DNA from: Archaeoglobales archaeon
GTDB taxonomy: Archaea > Halobacteriota > Archaeoglobi > Archaeoglobales > Archaeoglobaceae
Reading direction: 5' to 3'
NCBI GenBank assembly: GCA_030055525.1
Contig: JASFYJ010000005.1
Location: forward strand, 53,429 to 117,428
Length of the DNA stretch: 64,000 bases
This document shows, piece after piece, positions 38,608 to 48,279 of this stretch. The stretch's first letter is position 1; the number at the start of each line of letters is the position of its first letter. Under the pieces are notes generated by a model. That model ran no database searches. It saw only the letters and a list, made by a program, of their open reading frames with translations, and was not told the origin of the DNA. Made by a program: the position numbers and the translations under genes.

Positions 38608-39075
38608 TTATCTATATTTTTCTATAAGATTCTGGACTGAAAATATTCTCATCCCTAAAACTGGTTCATCGTTGTAGTAAAAATAGAGTCTATCTTTTTT
38701 AACAAAAATCTTCTTTTTGAATTCCAACTTTCTTATAAGCTTCAACCCAGCGAAATTTTGTGGGATGGCGTTAAAAAGCAAAGGATCAAAGGGGGGTTTG
38801 CCTATAAAAATAGGAGGGCTCTCATCTATTTCAACTTTTTTAACGTTACTTGAGGCAAAGCTTATTTTTAAGATCGGGTTCGCAGAGTGGTAGTATGTTA
38901 AAAATGCTGGATTTCCTTTTATCTCCGAAATGATCCAGAGATCGGAATATTGTGCTGAAATTTCTTCGATACTATTTTTTCCTCTGTTTACGTATTGAAA
39001 ATTCAAAAACTTTGCTAAAAATTTTGCAAGACTTCTAGTCCTTCTGCTTGGCTTTCTAGATGTAGTAATTATCAT
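38608..39075 (-). CDS. archaeal Brix/Imp4-like rRNA processing protein
   Basis: MIITTSRKPSRRTRSLAKFLAKFL N-terminus and overall archaeal Brix pattern. Confidence 0.72.
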   Translation of the reverse strand: MIITTSRKPSRRTRSLAKFLAKFLNFQYVNRGKNSIEEISAQYSDLWIISEIKGNPAFLTYYHSANPILKISFASSNVKKVEIDESPPIFIGKPPFDPLLFNAIPQNFAGLKLIRKLEFKKKIFVKKDRLYFYYNDEPVLGMRIFSVQNLIEKYR

Positions 39076-39581
39076 AACTTCTTAGGCACAAGTATGCCGC
39101 ATAATTTTTCAATGTCGGTAGCGTGGATCTCTAAAACGTTGGCTATTTCAAAGTTCGAAAGTTCAATCAGCAGAGCCTCATCGTTTTTGTAGTACTGCTG
39201 GTTTGCAGGAATAAGGTTGTAGCAGTCCCCTATCCACACTCCGAGTTCTTCCCCAAAGATCAGATCTTGAATAATCTTGCTGTAGAAGAACCAGTCTTCT
39301 TCTACCAGTCTTTGTCGTGGATAAGTCGAAAGATAAATCAGAATCTCTTCGACGTTCTCTCTTTTATGAACCCAGTGACAGTTTTTACAGCTCCATATCA
39401 AACTGTTTTTGAATGGGACAAAACTACCACCAAGAACGTAAAGAAAGCATGGATAGAAAGGACAAAAACAGAGAGAACAATCTTGGGATTCAAAGTGGCA
39501 TGGATAATATCTACATTCATATGCTGGACCATTTATCTTCTCCATTGCGGCAAAAAGATCTTGTAATGCTCTTTCTCTCAT
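39072..39581 (-). CDS. Cys-rich small-domain metal-binding protein with C-terminal extension
   Basis: CRYYPCHFESQDCSLCFCPFYPCF ... SCKNCHWVHK. Confidence 0.7.
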   Translation of the reverse strand: MRERALQDLFAAMEKINGPAYECRYYPCHFESQDCSLCFCPFYPCFLYVLGGSFVPFKNSLIWSCKNCHWVHKRENVEEILIYLSTYPRQRLVEEDWFFYSKIIQDLIFGEELGVWIGDCYNLIPANQQYYKNDEALLIELSNFEIANVLEIHATDIEKLCGILVPKKL

Positions 39582-40441
39582 TCAATCACCTTTGCGACCA
39601 TTTTCCCAACTTCTACATTCAGATCTTCGGCTATAGGTAAGCACTTCGCTGTTAAAAGAAACGCAATGGGTTTAAAAATACTGTTGGAAAGACATTCGTA
39701 GTTTGCCATGCCTTTGGATATTATTAAGTCTGCATTTCTGAGTCTTGATAGCGTATCCTCTGGCAGCTCTTCAAGCATGATCCCTATTGCACCTTTACCG
39801 TTTGTAAGGATTTCGTCCGCTATTTTATCTATTCCAGCTAGCTTTGCATCTTCGATCGTCGCATCGTTAAGTATTGGCTTTCCTCTGACCACTACTGTAA
39901 GTTTTTTACACTCTTTTTTGATCTCTCTCATCAATATTGCATCGAAGAATATCTCCCCGGCATTATCTGTAAGGTAAACAACGTTACCTCTCGCTAATTC
40001 TCGAATTTTTTCTGTATCATCGATTGCTAGCTCTTCGTGGAACTTTTTGATAAAGAACTGTTCAAACTCATCTGCAACTTTATGGCCTAACACTCCGTAG
40101 TCAAAGACGTTACCTATTATTGCAATTTTAATTGCAGCTTTAATTCTATCTTTACTACTTGAAACAATTTTTTCAGCCATTGGAACGATCAATTTTGAGG
40201 TATCGTTGGCCTTCTTTTTTAATTCGAAGAACGGATCGTCGCATTGCAGAATTTGGTATACTCTCTTGTGTATCTTGGTTGCAAGGTAAGCGTTGATGGG
40301 TTTTCTTGGGTATTCTTCACACAAAAGCTTTAGGGCCTCTTCTATACATTTAGCTATCAGATCTTTGTTTTCTGTCACCAATTTTGACTCGTAATACACG
40401 CGGTTTAGCAGACAAGATGGGCAGATTGGGTGAATTCTCAT
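39578..40441 (-). CDS. DUF89/ARMT1-like damage-control phosphatase
   Basis: HPICPSCLLNRVYYESKL, VVYLTDNAGEIFFDAILMREI, ISKGMANYECLS. Confidence 0.85.
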   Translation of the reverse strand: MRIHPICPSCLLNRVYYESKLVTENKDLIAKCIEEALKLLCEEYPRKPINAYLATKIHKRVYQILQCDDPFFELKKKANDTSKLIVPMAEKIVSSSKDRIKAAIKIAIIGNVFDYGVLGHKVADEFEQFFIKKFHEELAIDDTEKIRELARGNVVYLTDNAGEIFFDAILMREIKKECKKLTVVVRGKPILNDATIEDAKLAGIDKIADEILTNGKGAIGIMLEELPEDTLSRLRNADLIISKGMANYECLSNSIFKPIAFLLTAKCLPIAEDLNVEVGKMVAKVIE

Positions 40442-40504
40442 TCGTTGCTGTTATACCTACGGAATATCAACTTTCTCAAATTTAAATTCATAATTAAAAT
40501 ATAA

Positions 40505-41140
40505 TTAAATAAATTTAATTGTAAGATCGTGCATCTTGTTCTTTACAGCTATGTTTATTATAAGAGGAGTTAAGGATTCGAGTAACGATGAAACTTTCAA
40601 AGGTCCTGCGTCCAGAGGTCTGAATCCCATTTTTCTTGCTATTTCTGCGATTGTTTCTTTTGCTTCTTTGTCATCTCCGCACATAGGTAAATCCCAATCG
40701 ACTTTCTGGTTCAAATCTGCAAACCTTTCAGCTGGAACAGAGTGGAAGGTAGAAACTACTTTACTTTCAAGAATTGAAGCAACCTTTTCTGCTGCAGACC
40801 CTTCTGGCAGTCTTACATAGTCAAAATATCCTTTTTCTTTTTTCATTGGAACGAGAGGAGATACAACTATCTTTCCCTTTAGCTTCTCTTTCAGCTGTGC
40901 TGCAGTATCGAATGCGTACTCCCAAGGTATTGTTAAAATTGCAATATCGCATAATTCTGAAGCTGTTGCGTTATCAAAGCCCTTTATTTCAACTCCAGCG
41001 ATCTGAGAATACTCACTAGCAAGCTTTTTGCCTTTTTCATCACTTCTTGAACCTACCAAAACCTCATATCCTAGCTTTGCAAGCCTCAATGCAAGACCTT
41101 TTCCAAGATCCCCAGTACCTCCAAGCAAAGCTATTTTCAT
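40505..41140 (-). CDS. npdG: F420H2:NADP+ oxidoreductase
   Basis: MKIALLGGTGDLGKGLALRLAKLGYEVLVGSRSDEKG; TFHSVPAERFAD, WDLPMCGDD. Confidence 0.92.
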   Translation of the reverse strand: MKIALLGGTGDLGKGLALRLAKLGYEVLVGSRSDEKGKKLASEYSQIAGVEIKGFDNATASELCDIAILTIPWEYAFDTAAQLKEKLKGKIVVSPLVPMKKEKGYFDYVRLPEGSAAEKVASILESKVVSTFHSVPAERFADLNQKVDWDLPMCGDDKEAKETIAEIARKMGFRPLDAGPLKVSSLLESLTPLIINIAVKNKMHDLTIKFI

Positions 41141-41181
41141 AATTTTCCCCTCTTCTCAGGTATTCAAAAAATTTAAAAATT

Positions 41182-42519
41182 TTATTCTGGTGGAGGAGGA
41201 ATAAATTTTAGCTCCTGCAGCTTTCTTATCTTCTCTTGTGTTTTTTCGATCATTTCTTTGGATTCGTTGTAGATCTCTTCCTCGCTCTTCTTAAATCTTG
41301 CCAGCCCTTGTTCTATAGCTTTCAAAGCAACGGCTGTTGCAACTTCTGGATACACATCGCTTTCAGTCATCTTCGGGATTATGTAATCCTCACTCAACCC
41401 CTTCCTTTCAGCGTACTTTGCAAGTGTCTGAGCTGCAGCTATGCACATCTCATCTGTAACACCTTTAGCTCTAACTGTAAATACTCCTCTAAATACGGCT
41501 GGAAAGACTAGGGAGTTGTTTATTTGATTCGGGAAGTCACTTCTTCCTGTACCAACTATTCTTGCTCCAGCTTCCTTTGCCTCCCAAGGCCAGATTTCTG
41601 GAACGGGATTAGCTTCTGCGAAAACGATTGCATCATCGTTCATTTCTGCAACCCATTCTTTCTTTATAACTCCCGGCCCTGGAGTGCTGGCTGCTACAAC
41701 CACATCAGTACCCTTTAAAGCTTCCGCTATTCCGCCTTTTCTCATTTCGGCGTTTGTTTCTAGGCATACTTGCCATTTGTATGGGTTCTCATTCTTTTGA
41801 GCTTCAAGATCCTTTCTTTCTTTGTGCATAAGCCCTTTGCTGTCAACTACAAATATCTTCTTTGGATCGGCACCAGCAGCCTTCAGCAATCTGTAAGTAG
41901 CGATGTTTGCGGCGCCCGATCCTATTATAGCAATCTTGATATCTCTTATATCTTTTCCTACTATCTTCAATGCATTTATTAGCCCTGCAAGTGTAGCTGT
42001 AGCTGTCCCTTGCTGGTCATCATGCCAGACAGGAATATCTAATTCTTTCTGCAACCTCTCGAGTATGTAGAAGCACTTTGGAACAGCTATATCTTCGAGA
42101 TTTATACCGCCAAATGAGGGGGAGATTATCTTTATAACCTCCACGATCTTTTCTGGATTCTGTTCTGCAAGAACAATCGGAAAGGCATCAACGCCACCAA
42201 GATACTTAAAAAGCAAGGCCTTTCCTTCCATAACTGGCAAACATGCATGGGCACCGATGTTACCCAATCCAAGAGTCCTTGAACCATCACTAACAATTGC
42301 TATCGTATTCCATTTGTTTGTGTATTCGTACACTTTATCTTGATTTGCCGCAATCTCCTTGCATGGTGCTGCAACTCCTGGACTGTACCATATGGCGAAA
42401 TCTTCCATACCTCTAATGGCGCATTTTGGCAAAGTTTCAATCTTTCCTGCATAATATCTATGCCAAGATGGCGCCAACTTAGAGGGCAGCTCAGCTTTTT
42501 CAATCATTTTTTCGCTCAT
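41182..42519 (-). CDS. malic enzyme (malate dehydrogenase, decarboxylating)
   Basis: YSPGVAAPCKEIA, SDGSRTLGLGNIGAHACLPVMEGKALLFK, VWHDDQQGTATATLAGL. Confidence 0.95.
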   Translation of the reverse strand: MSEKMIEKAELPSKLAPSWHRYYAGKIETLPKCAIRGMEDFAIWYSPGVAAPCKEIAANQDKVYEYTNKWNTIAIVSDGSRTLGLGNIGAHACLPVMEGKALLFKYLGGVDAFPIVLAEQNPEKIVEVIKIISPSFGGINLEDIAVPKCFYILERLQKELDIPVWHDDQQGTATATLAGLINALKIVGKDIRDIKIAIIGSGAANIATYRLLKAAGADPKKIFVVDSKGLMHKERKDLEAQKNENPYKWQVCLETNAEMRKGGIAEALKGTDVVVAASTPGPGVIKKEWVAEMNDDAIVFAEANPVPEIWPWEAKEAGARIVGTGRSDFPNQINNSLVFPAVFRGVFTVRAKGVTDEMCIAAAQTLAKYAERKGLSEDYIIPKMTESDVYPEVATAVALKAIEQGLARFKKSEEEIYNESKEMIEKTQEKIRKLQELKFIPPPPE

Positions 42520-42653
42520 ATTTTCTTGTATACTGTTTGCATATATAAGCTTTTCGAAATATTTGTAACTTCTTAGTATCTTTAGAGTTTTATTTGTATT
42601 GAGTAAATAGAAAATTTTATTAGTGTCTAATGAGTAATTTCAATGGTGAAATT

Positions 42654-42818
42654 ATGTCATGCTCAAAGTGCAAGTACTGGATACGGGACGTGAGTTTTCC
42701 GCAAACTGCAGGCTACTGTTATGCCAAAAGAGCTCTTGTTAGTTCAAATAATGCTTGTGAGCTGTTTAAAGCGAAAGAAGAGGGTTCGGTAGCAATTAAG
42801 GCAATTTCGTATTATTAA
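42654..42818 (+). CDS. small Cys-containing protein
   Basis: MSCSKCKYWIRDVSFPQTAGYCYAKRALVSSNNACELFKAKEEG; CxxC plus two further Cys; ATG at 42654 preferred. Confidence 0.6.
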   Translation: MSCSKCKYWIRDVSFPQTAGYCYAKRALVSSNNACELFKAKEEGSVAIKAISYY

Positions 42819-43017
42819 ATTTTAGCTTCATCTCATCGAATATTACTAAAATAGCGTTTTTTAATAACAAAAACACATAATTTATCTGATCTAACAGCCT
42901 CTTATTTTTAGCTGTCTAACTTTTCACTTTCATGTGCGGAATTCGGTCAAATTCAGCAAGAGTAAAAAAGCGATAACTACAAATAATCAATGTACCACAA
43001 AGTGACGAGGTGAGATA

Positions 43018-44574
43018 ATGGTCGAAAGAAGGAGAATAGAGATTCCAAGCGGTGTAAAATTGAAGGAAAGCGTTGGTGAAGAGACAAAATTCCCATTCGA
43101 GATTTCTCCGATGTACGAAGGAGAAAGAATCAGAAAAGACGACATGTTTGTAGAGCTTGGCGGTCCAACGCAACCGAAATTCGAGCTTGTCATGGCTTTG
43201 CCAGTAGATCAAGTTGTTGACATGAAAGTCACTCTAGTTGGCCCAGATTTGGATGAAATGGAGCAAGGGAAGGCTTATCCTTATGCGATGGTCTACTATA
43301 TAGCGGGTTCAAAAATAGAGACTGATCTTGAGCCCGTTATTGAGAGAAGAAACCACGACTTTCAGAATTACATCGAAGGTTACATGCATCTAAATCAGAG
43401 ATATGACATTTGGATCAGAATAGGGAAGAATGCAATGAAGAAAGGATTAAAGAGTCTTATTCAGATTGCAAAAGCTACAATGATGCTTTACAAGAACGAA
43501 CTACCTTTCATAGAGAAAATTGAAGCTGTTTACATTACAGATAAAGCTTTAGTTGAGAAGCTACTTAAAGAAGTTGCAATGCCGATTTATGAAGAGAGAG
43601 ACAGGAGAGTTGAGACTTTGCATGATGAAGATGTTTCGGAATTCTACTCGTGCACACTCTGCCAGAGTTTTGCCCCAACAAACGTCTGCATCGTAAGTCC
43701 AGACAGGCCATCGCTTTGTGGGGCTATTACGTGGTTCGATGGTAGAGCTGCTGCAAAAGTTGATCCGGAGGGACCGAATAGAGCTGTTCCTAAAGGTGAA
43801 GTTTTAGATCCTATAGGCGGTGAGTACAGTGGTGTCAACGAGTTTGCAAAGCAAGAAAGTGGAGGAGAATATGAAAGAATAAAGCTGCACAGCTTCTTTG
43901 AGTATCCACACACAAGTTGCGGATGTTTTGAAGTTATCGGATTCTACATGCCAGAAGTTGATGGAATAGGATGGGTGAATAGAGGTTATCCAGACCCCGC
44001 ACCAAACGGTTTAACTTTCTCAACGATGGCTGGGCAAACTGGTGGTGGAAAACAGGTTGCTGGATTCTTAGGAGTGGGCATGGCCTACTTCAGAAGTAAG
44101 AAGTTCATCCAAGCTGATGGTGGGTGGTATAGAACTGTTTGGATGCCGAAGGCATTAAAGGAGAAGCTTGAGAAGTATATACCAGCAGATATAAAGGACA
44201 AGATAGCAACAGAAGAGCAAGCAAGGACGCTTGATGAGCTCAAAGAGTTTTTAAAGAAAGTAGACCATCCAGTTGTTAAAGGAGTAGTTAGACCAGTGGA
44301 TGGAAAGAAGATAACCAACGGCTGGGTAGAAGAAGTTGCGGAAGTTGCAAAAGAGGAAGAAAAGCCTGCAGAAGCTGCACCAGCTACTACGCATGCTGTT
44401 ACACAGCCAGCACAGCAGGCGGTTCAGCAGTTTAGCATGCCGTTAGTACAGCTTCCACAGTTGCAGCTACCAGCTGCATCATCAGCACCAGCTGGAATCA
44501 AGATAATAATAAAGGACGCAAAGATAACAATCGACAAAGTCATTGTAAGGAAGGCTGAAAAAGGTGGGAAGTAA
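43018..44574 (+). CDS. cdhC: acetyl-CoA decarbonylase/synthase complex beta subunit
   Basis: SCTLCQSFAPTNVCIVSPDRPSLCGAITWFDGRAAAKVDPEGPN; Pro/Ala linker then IKIIIKDAKITIDKVIVRKAEKGGK tail; GAGGTGAG SD-like sequence. Confidence 0.97.
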   Translation: MVERRRIEIPSGVKLKESVGEETKFPFEISPMYEGERIRKDDMFVELGGPTQPKFELVMALPVDQVVDMKVTLVGPDLDEMEQGKAYPYAMVYYIAGSKIETDLEPVIERRNHDFQNYIEGYMHLNQRYDIWIRIGKNAMKKGLKSLIQIAKATMMLYKNELPFIEKIEAVYITDKALVEKLLKEVAMPIYEERDRRVETLHDEDVSEFYSCTLCQSFAPTNVCIVSPDRPSLCGAITWFDGRAAAKVDPEGPNRAVPKGEVLDPIGGEYSGVNEFAKQESGGEYERIKLHSFFEYPHTSCGCFEVIGFYMPEVDGIGWVNRGYPDPAPNGLTFSTMAGQTGGGKQVAGFLGVGMAYFRSKKFIQADGGWYRTVWMPKALKEKLEKYIPADIKDKIATEEQARTLDELKEFLKKVDHPVVKGVVRPVDGKKITNGWVEEVAEVAKEEEKPAEAAPATTHAVTQPAQQAVQQFSMPLVQLPQLQLPAASSAPAGIKIIIKDAKITIDKVIVRKAEKGGK

Positions 44575-44658
44575 ATGGACGAACCTAAAAAAGTAAAGCT
44601 CATATTAAAGGGTGCAGAAATCCATATTCCAGAACTGATTATTGAGGAAGAAGAATGA
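44575..44658 (+). CDS. 27-aa micro-ORF resembling the CdhC C-terminal tail
   Basis: MDEPKKVKLILKGAEIHIPELIIEEEE*; ATG follows directly on the cdhC TAA and its TGA overlaps the next ATG (ATGA). Confidence 0.6.
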   Translation: MDEPKKVKLILKGAEIHIPELIIEEEE

Positions 44659-45428
44659 CCATCATAGCAGTTGCTGGCAAGGGTGGAACGGGAAAAACTC
44701 TCGTTTCAGCCCTCCTCGTCCATTTTATTTCTAAACACACAAGCAGACTTTTGGCGGTAGATGCAGATCCAGATAGTAACCTACCTGAAGCTCTTGGGGT
44801 CTCTAAGCTTGTAAGAAAAACTATCGGTGAGATAAGGGAAGCTTTCCAGACAAGTAGAGATGAAATGGGTTCAATGAACAAAGAACAATGGATTGAAGGA
44901 AAAATATATGGAGAAGTTGTTTGTGAGTGCGAAAACTATGATCTAATAGTCATGGGGCGGCCTGAAGGTGAAGGCTGCTATTGCTTTGCTAATTCTTTGC
45001 TAAGAGGAGTTTTAAGAAAGATGATGAAGCATTATGACTACATAGTTGTTGACAGTGAAGCGGGCTTGGAGCATTTCAGTAGAAAAACGATCGACAGTGC
45101 AGATTATGTAATAGTTGTAACGGACGCATCCATGAAGGGTTTAACGACTGCTAAGAGGATAAAGCAGTTGATGAAAGAGTTAAAGCTAGGTGTTAAAGAA
45201 ATTTTCCTGATAGCAAATAGAGTTTATAGCCAAGAAGCTGAAAGAAACATAAGAAAATTTGCCGACGAGGAGGGAATAAAGTTACTCGAGGTTTTACCAT
45301 TCGACGAAGAGGTTGCAAAAATAGACATGATGGGCTTGCCAGTAACTATGCTAAATGAAAGCTCTGAAGTTTATAAGAGGATGAAAAAAGTTTCCGATTT
45401 CTTTCTTAAGTTGAAAGCCACCATTTAG
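44655..45428 (+). CDS. CooC-like CODH accessory ATPase (nickel insertion)
   Basis: IIAVAGKGGTGKTLVSALLVHF, VDADPDSNLPEALG, VDSEAGLEHFSRKTID. Confidence 0.92.
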   Translation: MTIIAVAGKGGTGKTLVSALLVHFISKHTSRLLAVDADPDSNLPEALGVSKLVRKTIGEIREAFQTSRDEMGSMNKEQWIEGKIYGEVVCECENYDLIVMGRPEGEGCYCFANSLLRGVLRKMMKHYDYIVVDSEAGLEHFSRKTIDSADYVIVVTDASMKGLTTAKRIKQLMKELKLGVKEIFLIANRVYSQEAERNIRKFADEEGIKLLEVLPFDEEVAKIDMMGLPVTMLNESSEVYKRMKKVSDFFLKLKATI

Positions 45429-45430
45429 AG

Positions 45431-46789
45431 GTGATTAAGTTGGCAAAAAGATTTACACTTCAAGAGTTTTTGGAAACTCTTAAAAAATACAACGTGGAAG
45501 AGTTAGAAGGTGTGAAGATTGAAGGTGACCTTGAAATAGAGTTTGAGGGCTCTTCAATAGACCTTTCTGCAGTTGCACCGCTTTATGCAATCATTTCAGA
45601 CCTTTCGAACTTTCTGTACCATGCTAATATGGCTTTAAGTTACATGCAGAGGTTATCTTCAGTTCTTGGAATTCCAATGCCATTTGCAGTACAGCCAGCT
45701 GTATCAGCTGCACCTCCAGCTCCTAAAGTTGAAGAAAAACTCAAATTGCCCGAAAAGCTGTTAGAAGCTAAGTTTACTCCTTACAAAGTAGAATATCCGG
45801 GAAAGGTTGAGGAAGTCGTCCTTGGGGCTACAAGAGCAGATGGAGGCACGAGAGATTATACTATAAAGCTTGGCGGAGAAAAAAGCTTAGCTTTCTATAT
45901 GTTCGATTCTCCACAGCCGAATTTGCCTGCGATAGCGATAGATGTGTTTGATCGCCCACCAGCGTTGGCAAAAGCTGTTAAGATGCACTATGAAGATGTT
46001 TTAACAAACCCTGCAGAATGGGCGAGGAAGTGTGTTAAGAAGTTTGGAGCAGATTTGGTTACGATACACTTGGTGAGTACAGATCCTTTGCTTGAGAATA
46101 CACCTGCAAGAGAAGCTGCAAAAGTTGTTGAAGAAGTTTTACAGGCAGTTAAATGTCCAATAATCGTTGGTGGTAGTGGTAATAAAGAGAAGGATCCAGA
46201 GGTGCTTGAAAAAGCTGCTGAGGTTGCAGAAGGGGAAAGAATATTGCTAGCTTCAGCAACTCTTGACATGGATTGGGAAAGAATAGCGAACGCAGCAAAG
46301 AAGTATGGTCACGTTGTGCTCAGCTGGACACAGATGGATATAAACAATCAGAAGACGCTAAACAGGTACTTGCTTAAAAGAGCAAACATGCCAAGGAACA
46401 GCATTGTAATGGATCCAACAACTGCCGCGCTTGGATATGGGTTGGATTATGCATTTACGAACATGGAAAGAATAAGGTTGAGTGCACTTAAAGGTGATGA
46501 AGATCTCAACTTCCCGATCTCAAGTGGTACTACGAATGCTTGGGGTGCTAGAGAATCTTGGATGAGCGAATCTCCACTCGAAGGAGATACACCTTGGGGG
46601 CCGAGAGAGCTCAGAGGACCTATTTGGGAGATAATAACTGGTCTTACTCTATCGCTTGCAGGAGTTGATCTTTTCATGATGATGCACCCAACGGCTGTTG
46701 CAACTCTTAAGGAGATATTCAACACACTTGGAGGTAAAAATACAGCTAAAATTGATGATCCAAATGCTTGGCTTAAAATGGAGGTGTGA
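45431..46789 (+). CDS. cdhD: acetyl-CoA decarbonylase/synthase complex delta subunit
   Basis: VEELEGVKIEGDLEIEFEGSS, TIHLVSTDPLLENTPAREAAKVVEEVLQAV, MDPTTAALGYGLDYAFTNMERIRLSAL. Confidence 0.96.
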   Translation: MIKLAKRFTLQEFLETLKKYNVEELEGVKIEGDLEIEFEGSSIDLSAVAPLYAIISDLSNFLYHANMALSYMQRLSSVLGIPMPFAVQPAVSAAPPAPKVEEKLKLPEKLLEAKFTPYKVEYPGKVEEVVLGATRADGGTRDYTIKLGGEKSLAFYMFDSPQPNLPAIAIDVFDRPPALAKAVKMHYEDVLTNPAEWARKCVKKFGADLVTIHLVSTDPLLENTPAREAAKVVEEVLQAVKCPIIVGGSGNKEKDPEVLEKAAEVAEGERILLASATLDMDWERIANAAKKYGHVVLSWTQMDINNQKTLNRYLLKRANMPRNSIVMDPTTAALGYGLDYAFTNMERIRLSALKGDEDLNFPISSGTTNAWGARESWMSESPLEGDTPWGPRELRGPIWEIITGLTLSLAGVDLFMMMHPTAVATLKEIFNTLGGKNTAKIDDPNAWLKMEV

Positions 46790-46792
46790 CGA

Positions 46793-48205
46793 ATGAAGGT
46801 AAAAAGTCCGCTGGAAGTTTATAACCTTCTTCCAAGAACAAACTGCAAAGAATGTGGTTACGATACCTGCATGAGTTTTGCTGCACATATACTCGACAGA
46901 AGTGCGAAAGTTATACAGTGTAAGCCTTTAGTTGAACAGTCGGAGAAAGATCCAAAAGCTAAGAGTAAATTAGAGAAACTTCTAGACATAACAGCTCCAG
47001 AGATAGCAGAAATTGTAATAGGTAGCGGGGATTCTGCAGTAAAAGTTGGGGGTGAAGAAGTTCTCCATAGGCATGAGCTTACTTTCTTCAATCCAACAGC
47101 TTTCTTCTACGATGTTTGGGATACTCTGGATGAGAAAAAGATTGAAGAAAGATGTGAATGGGTTGCTAAGTACAGAAAATTCTACGTTGGAAAATATTTG
47201 ACTTTGGATGGTATTGCGGTTAGGTGCACCTCAAACGATCCAAGCAAGTTCGGGAATGTTGTAAAGAAGGTGGCAAGCTACGGAAAACCGATGGTTTTGG
47301 TAACTCTTAATCCAGACTGCATGAAGGCTGCACTTGAGGAGGTTGCAGATAAAAAACCTCTGATATATGCGGCAACAGAAGAAAACTGGAGAGAATTTCT
47401 TAGACTAGCACTTGAATATAAAGTACCTGTTGTTGTAAGATCGAGCGATCTTGACAAACTTAAAAGTTTGGCGGTAACTTTCAAGCAGGCAGGAGTAAAG
47501 GAGATAGTTTTAGACCCAGTAACTGAACCGGTAGGAGAAGGGCTGAAGAGAACCTTCGAAAGGGTAATTCAGATCAGGAGGACAGCTATAGAAGGAGGAG
47601 ATAAAGATGTGGCATATCCAATAATGGTTACACCGATTTCAGCACATCTGATAAACGCAGACGATGTAACTAAAGAATATTGGGAAGCGGTCATTGGCGG
47701 GATGTTCGTAGTTAAGTACGCTGATATAATGATATTCCATACTCTGAAGCAGCACGTGGTTATGCCGACTTTAACGCTTCGAGCTAACATCTACACCGAT
47801 CCGCGCACACCAGTACAAGTTGAGCCAGGTTTAAGGCCTATAAACGATCCAAAACCGGAAGATCCTGTTTTCCTTACAACAAACTTTGCTTTAACTTATT
47901 ATACTGTTGAAAGTGATCTAACAAGTGCAAAGATAAGAGGATGGCTGCTTGTGCTCAACACAGAGGGCATTTGTGTAGAAGCTTCGGTTGCTGGAGGTAA
48001 ATTCACGGCAAGTGGTGTAAAGCAGTTAATTGAGCAGACAAAGATAGCTGAAAAGGTAAATCATAAGTATCTAGTAATTCCAGGACTTGCAGCTAGATTG
48101 CAAGGAGCTATAGAAGATGAGACAGGCTGGAAAGTACTCGTGGGACCTATAGATTCTGGAAGAATCAAGGGCTGGCTCGAAAAGAACTGGCCACCTAAAA
48201 AATAA
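46793..48205 (+). CDS. cdhE: acetyl-CoA decarbonylase/synthase complex gamma subunit (corrinoid Fe-S)
   Basis: KSPLEVYNLLPRTNCKECGYDTCMSFAAHILDR Fe-S motif; RHELTFFNPTAFFYDVWDT. Confidence 0.96.
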   Translation: MKVKSPLEVYNLLPRTNCKECGYDTCMSFAAHILDRSAKVIQCKPLVEQSEKDPKAKSKLEKLLDITAPEIAEIVIGSGDSAVKVGGEEVLHRHELTFFNPTAFFYDVWDTLDEKKIEERCEWVAKYRKFYVGKYLTLDGIAVRCTSNDPSKFGNVVKKVASYGKPMVLVTLNPDCMKAALEEVADKKPLIYAATEENWREFLRLALEYKVPVVVRSSDLDKLKSLAVTFKQAGVKEIVLDPVTEPVGEGLKRTFERVIQIRRTAIEGGDKDVAYPIMVTPISAHLINADDVTKEYWEAVIGGMFVVKYADIMIFHTLKQHVVMPTLTLRANIYTDPRTPVQVEPGLRPINDPKPEDPVFLTTNFALTYYTVESDLTSAKIRGWLLVLNTEGICVEASVAGGKFTASGVKQLIEQTKIAEKVNHKYLVIPGLAARLQGAIEDETGWKVLVGPIDSGRIKGWLEKNWPPKK

Positions 48206-48279
48206 GTTTTTCATTTAAAATTTCTTTTTTGCGTGAAACTTCGATGGATTAAAGTTTTAAAGCGGTCAAAAATTTCGAT

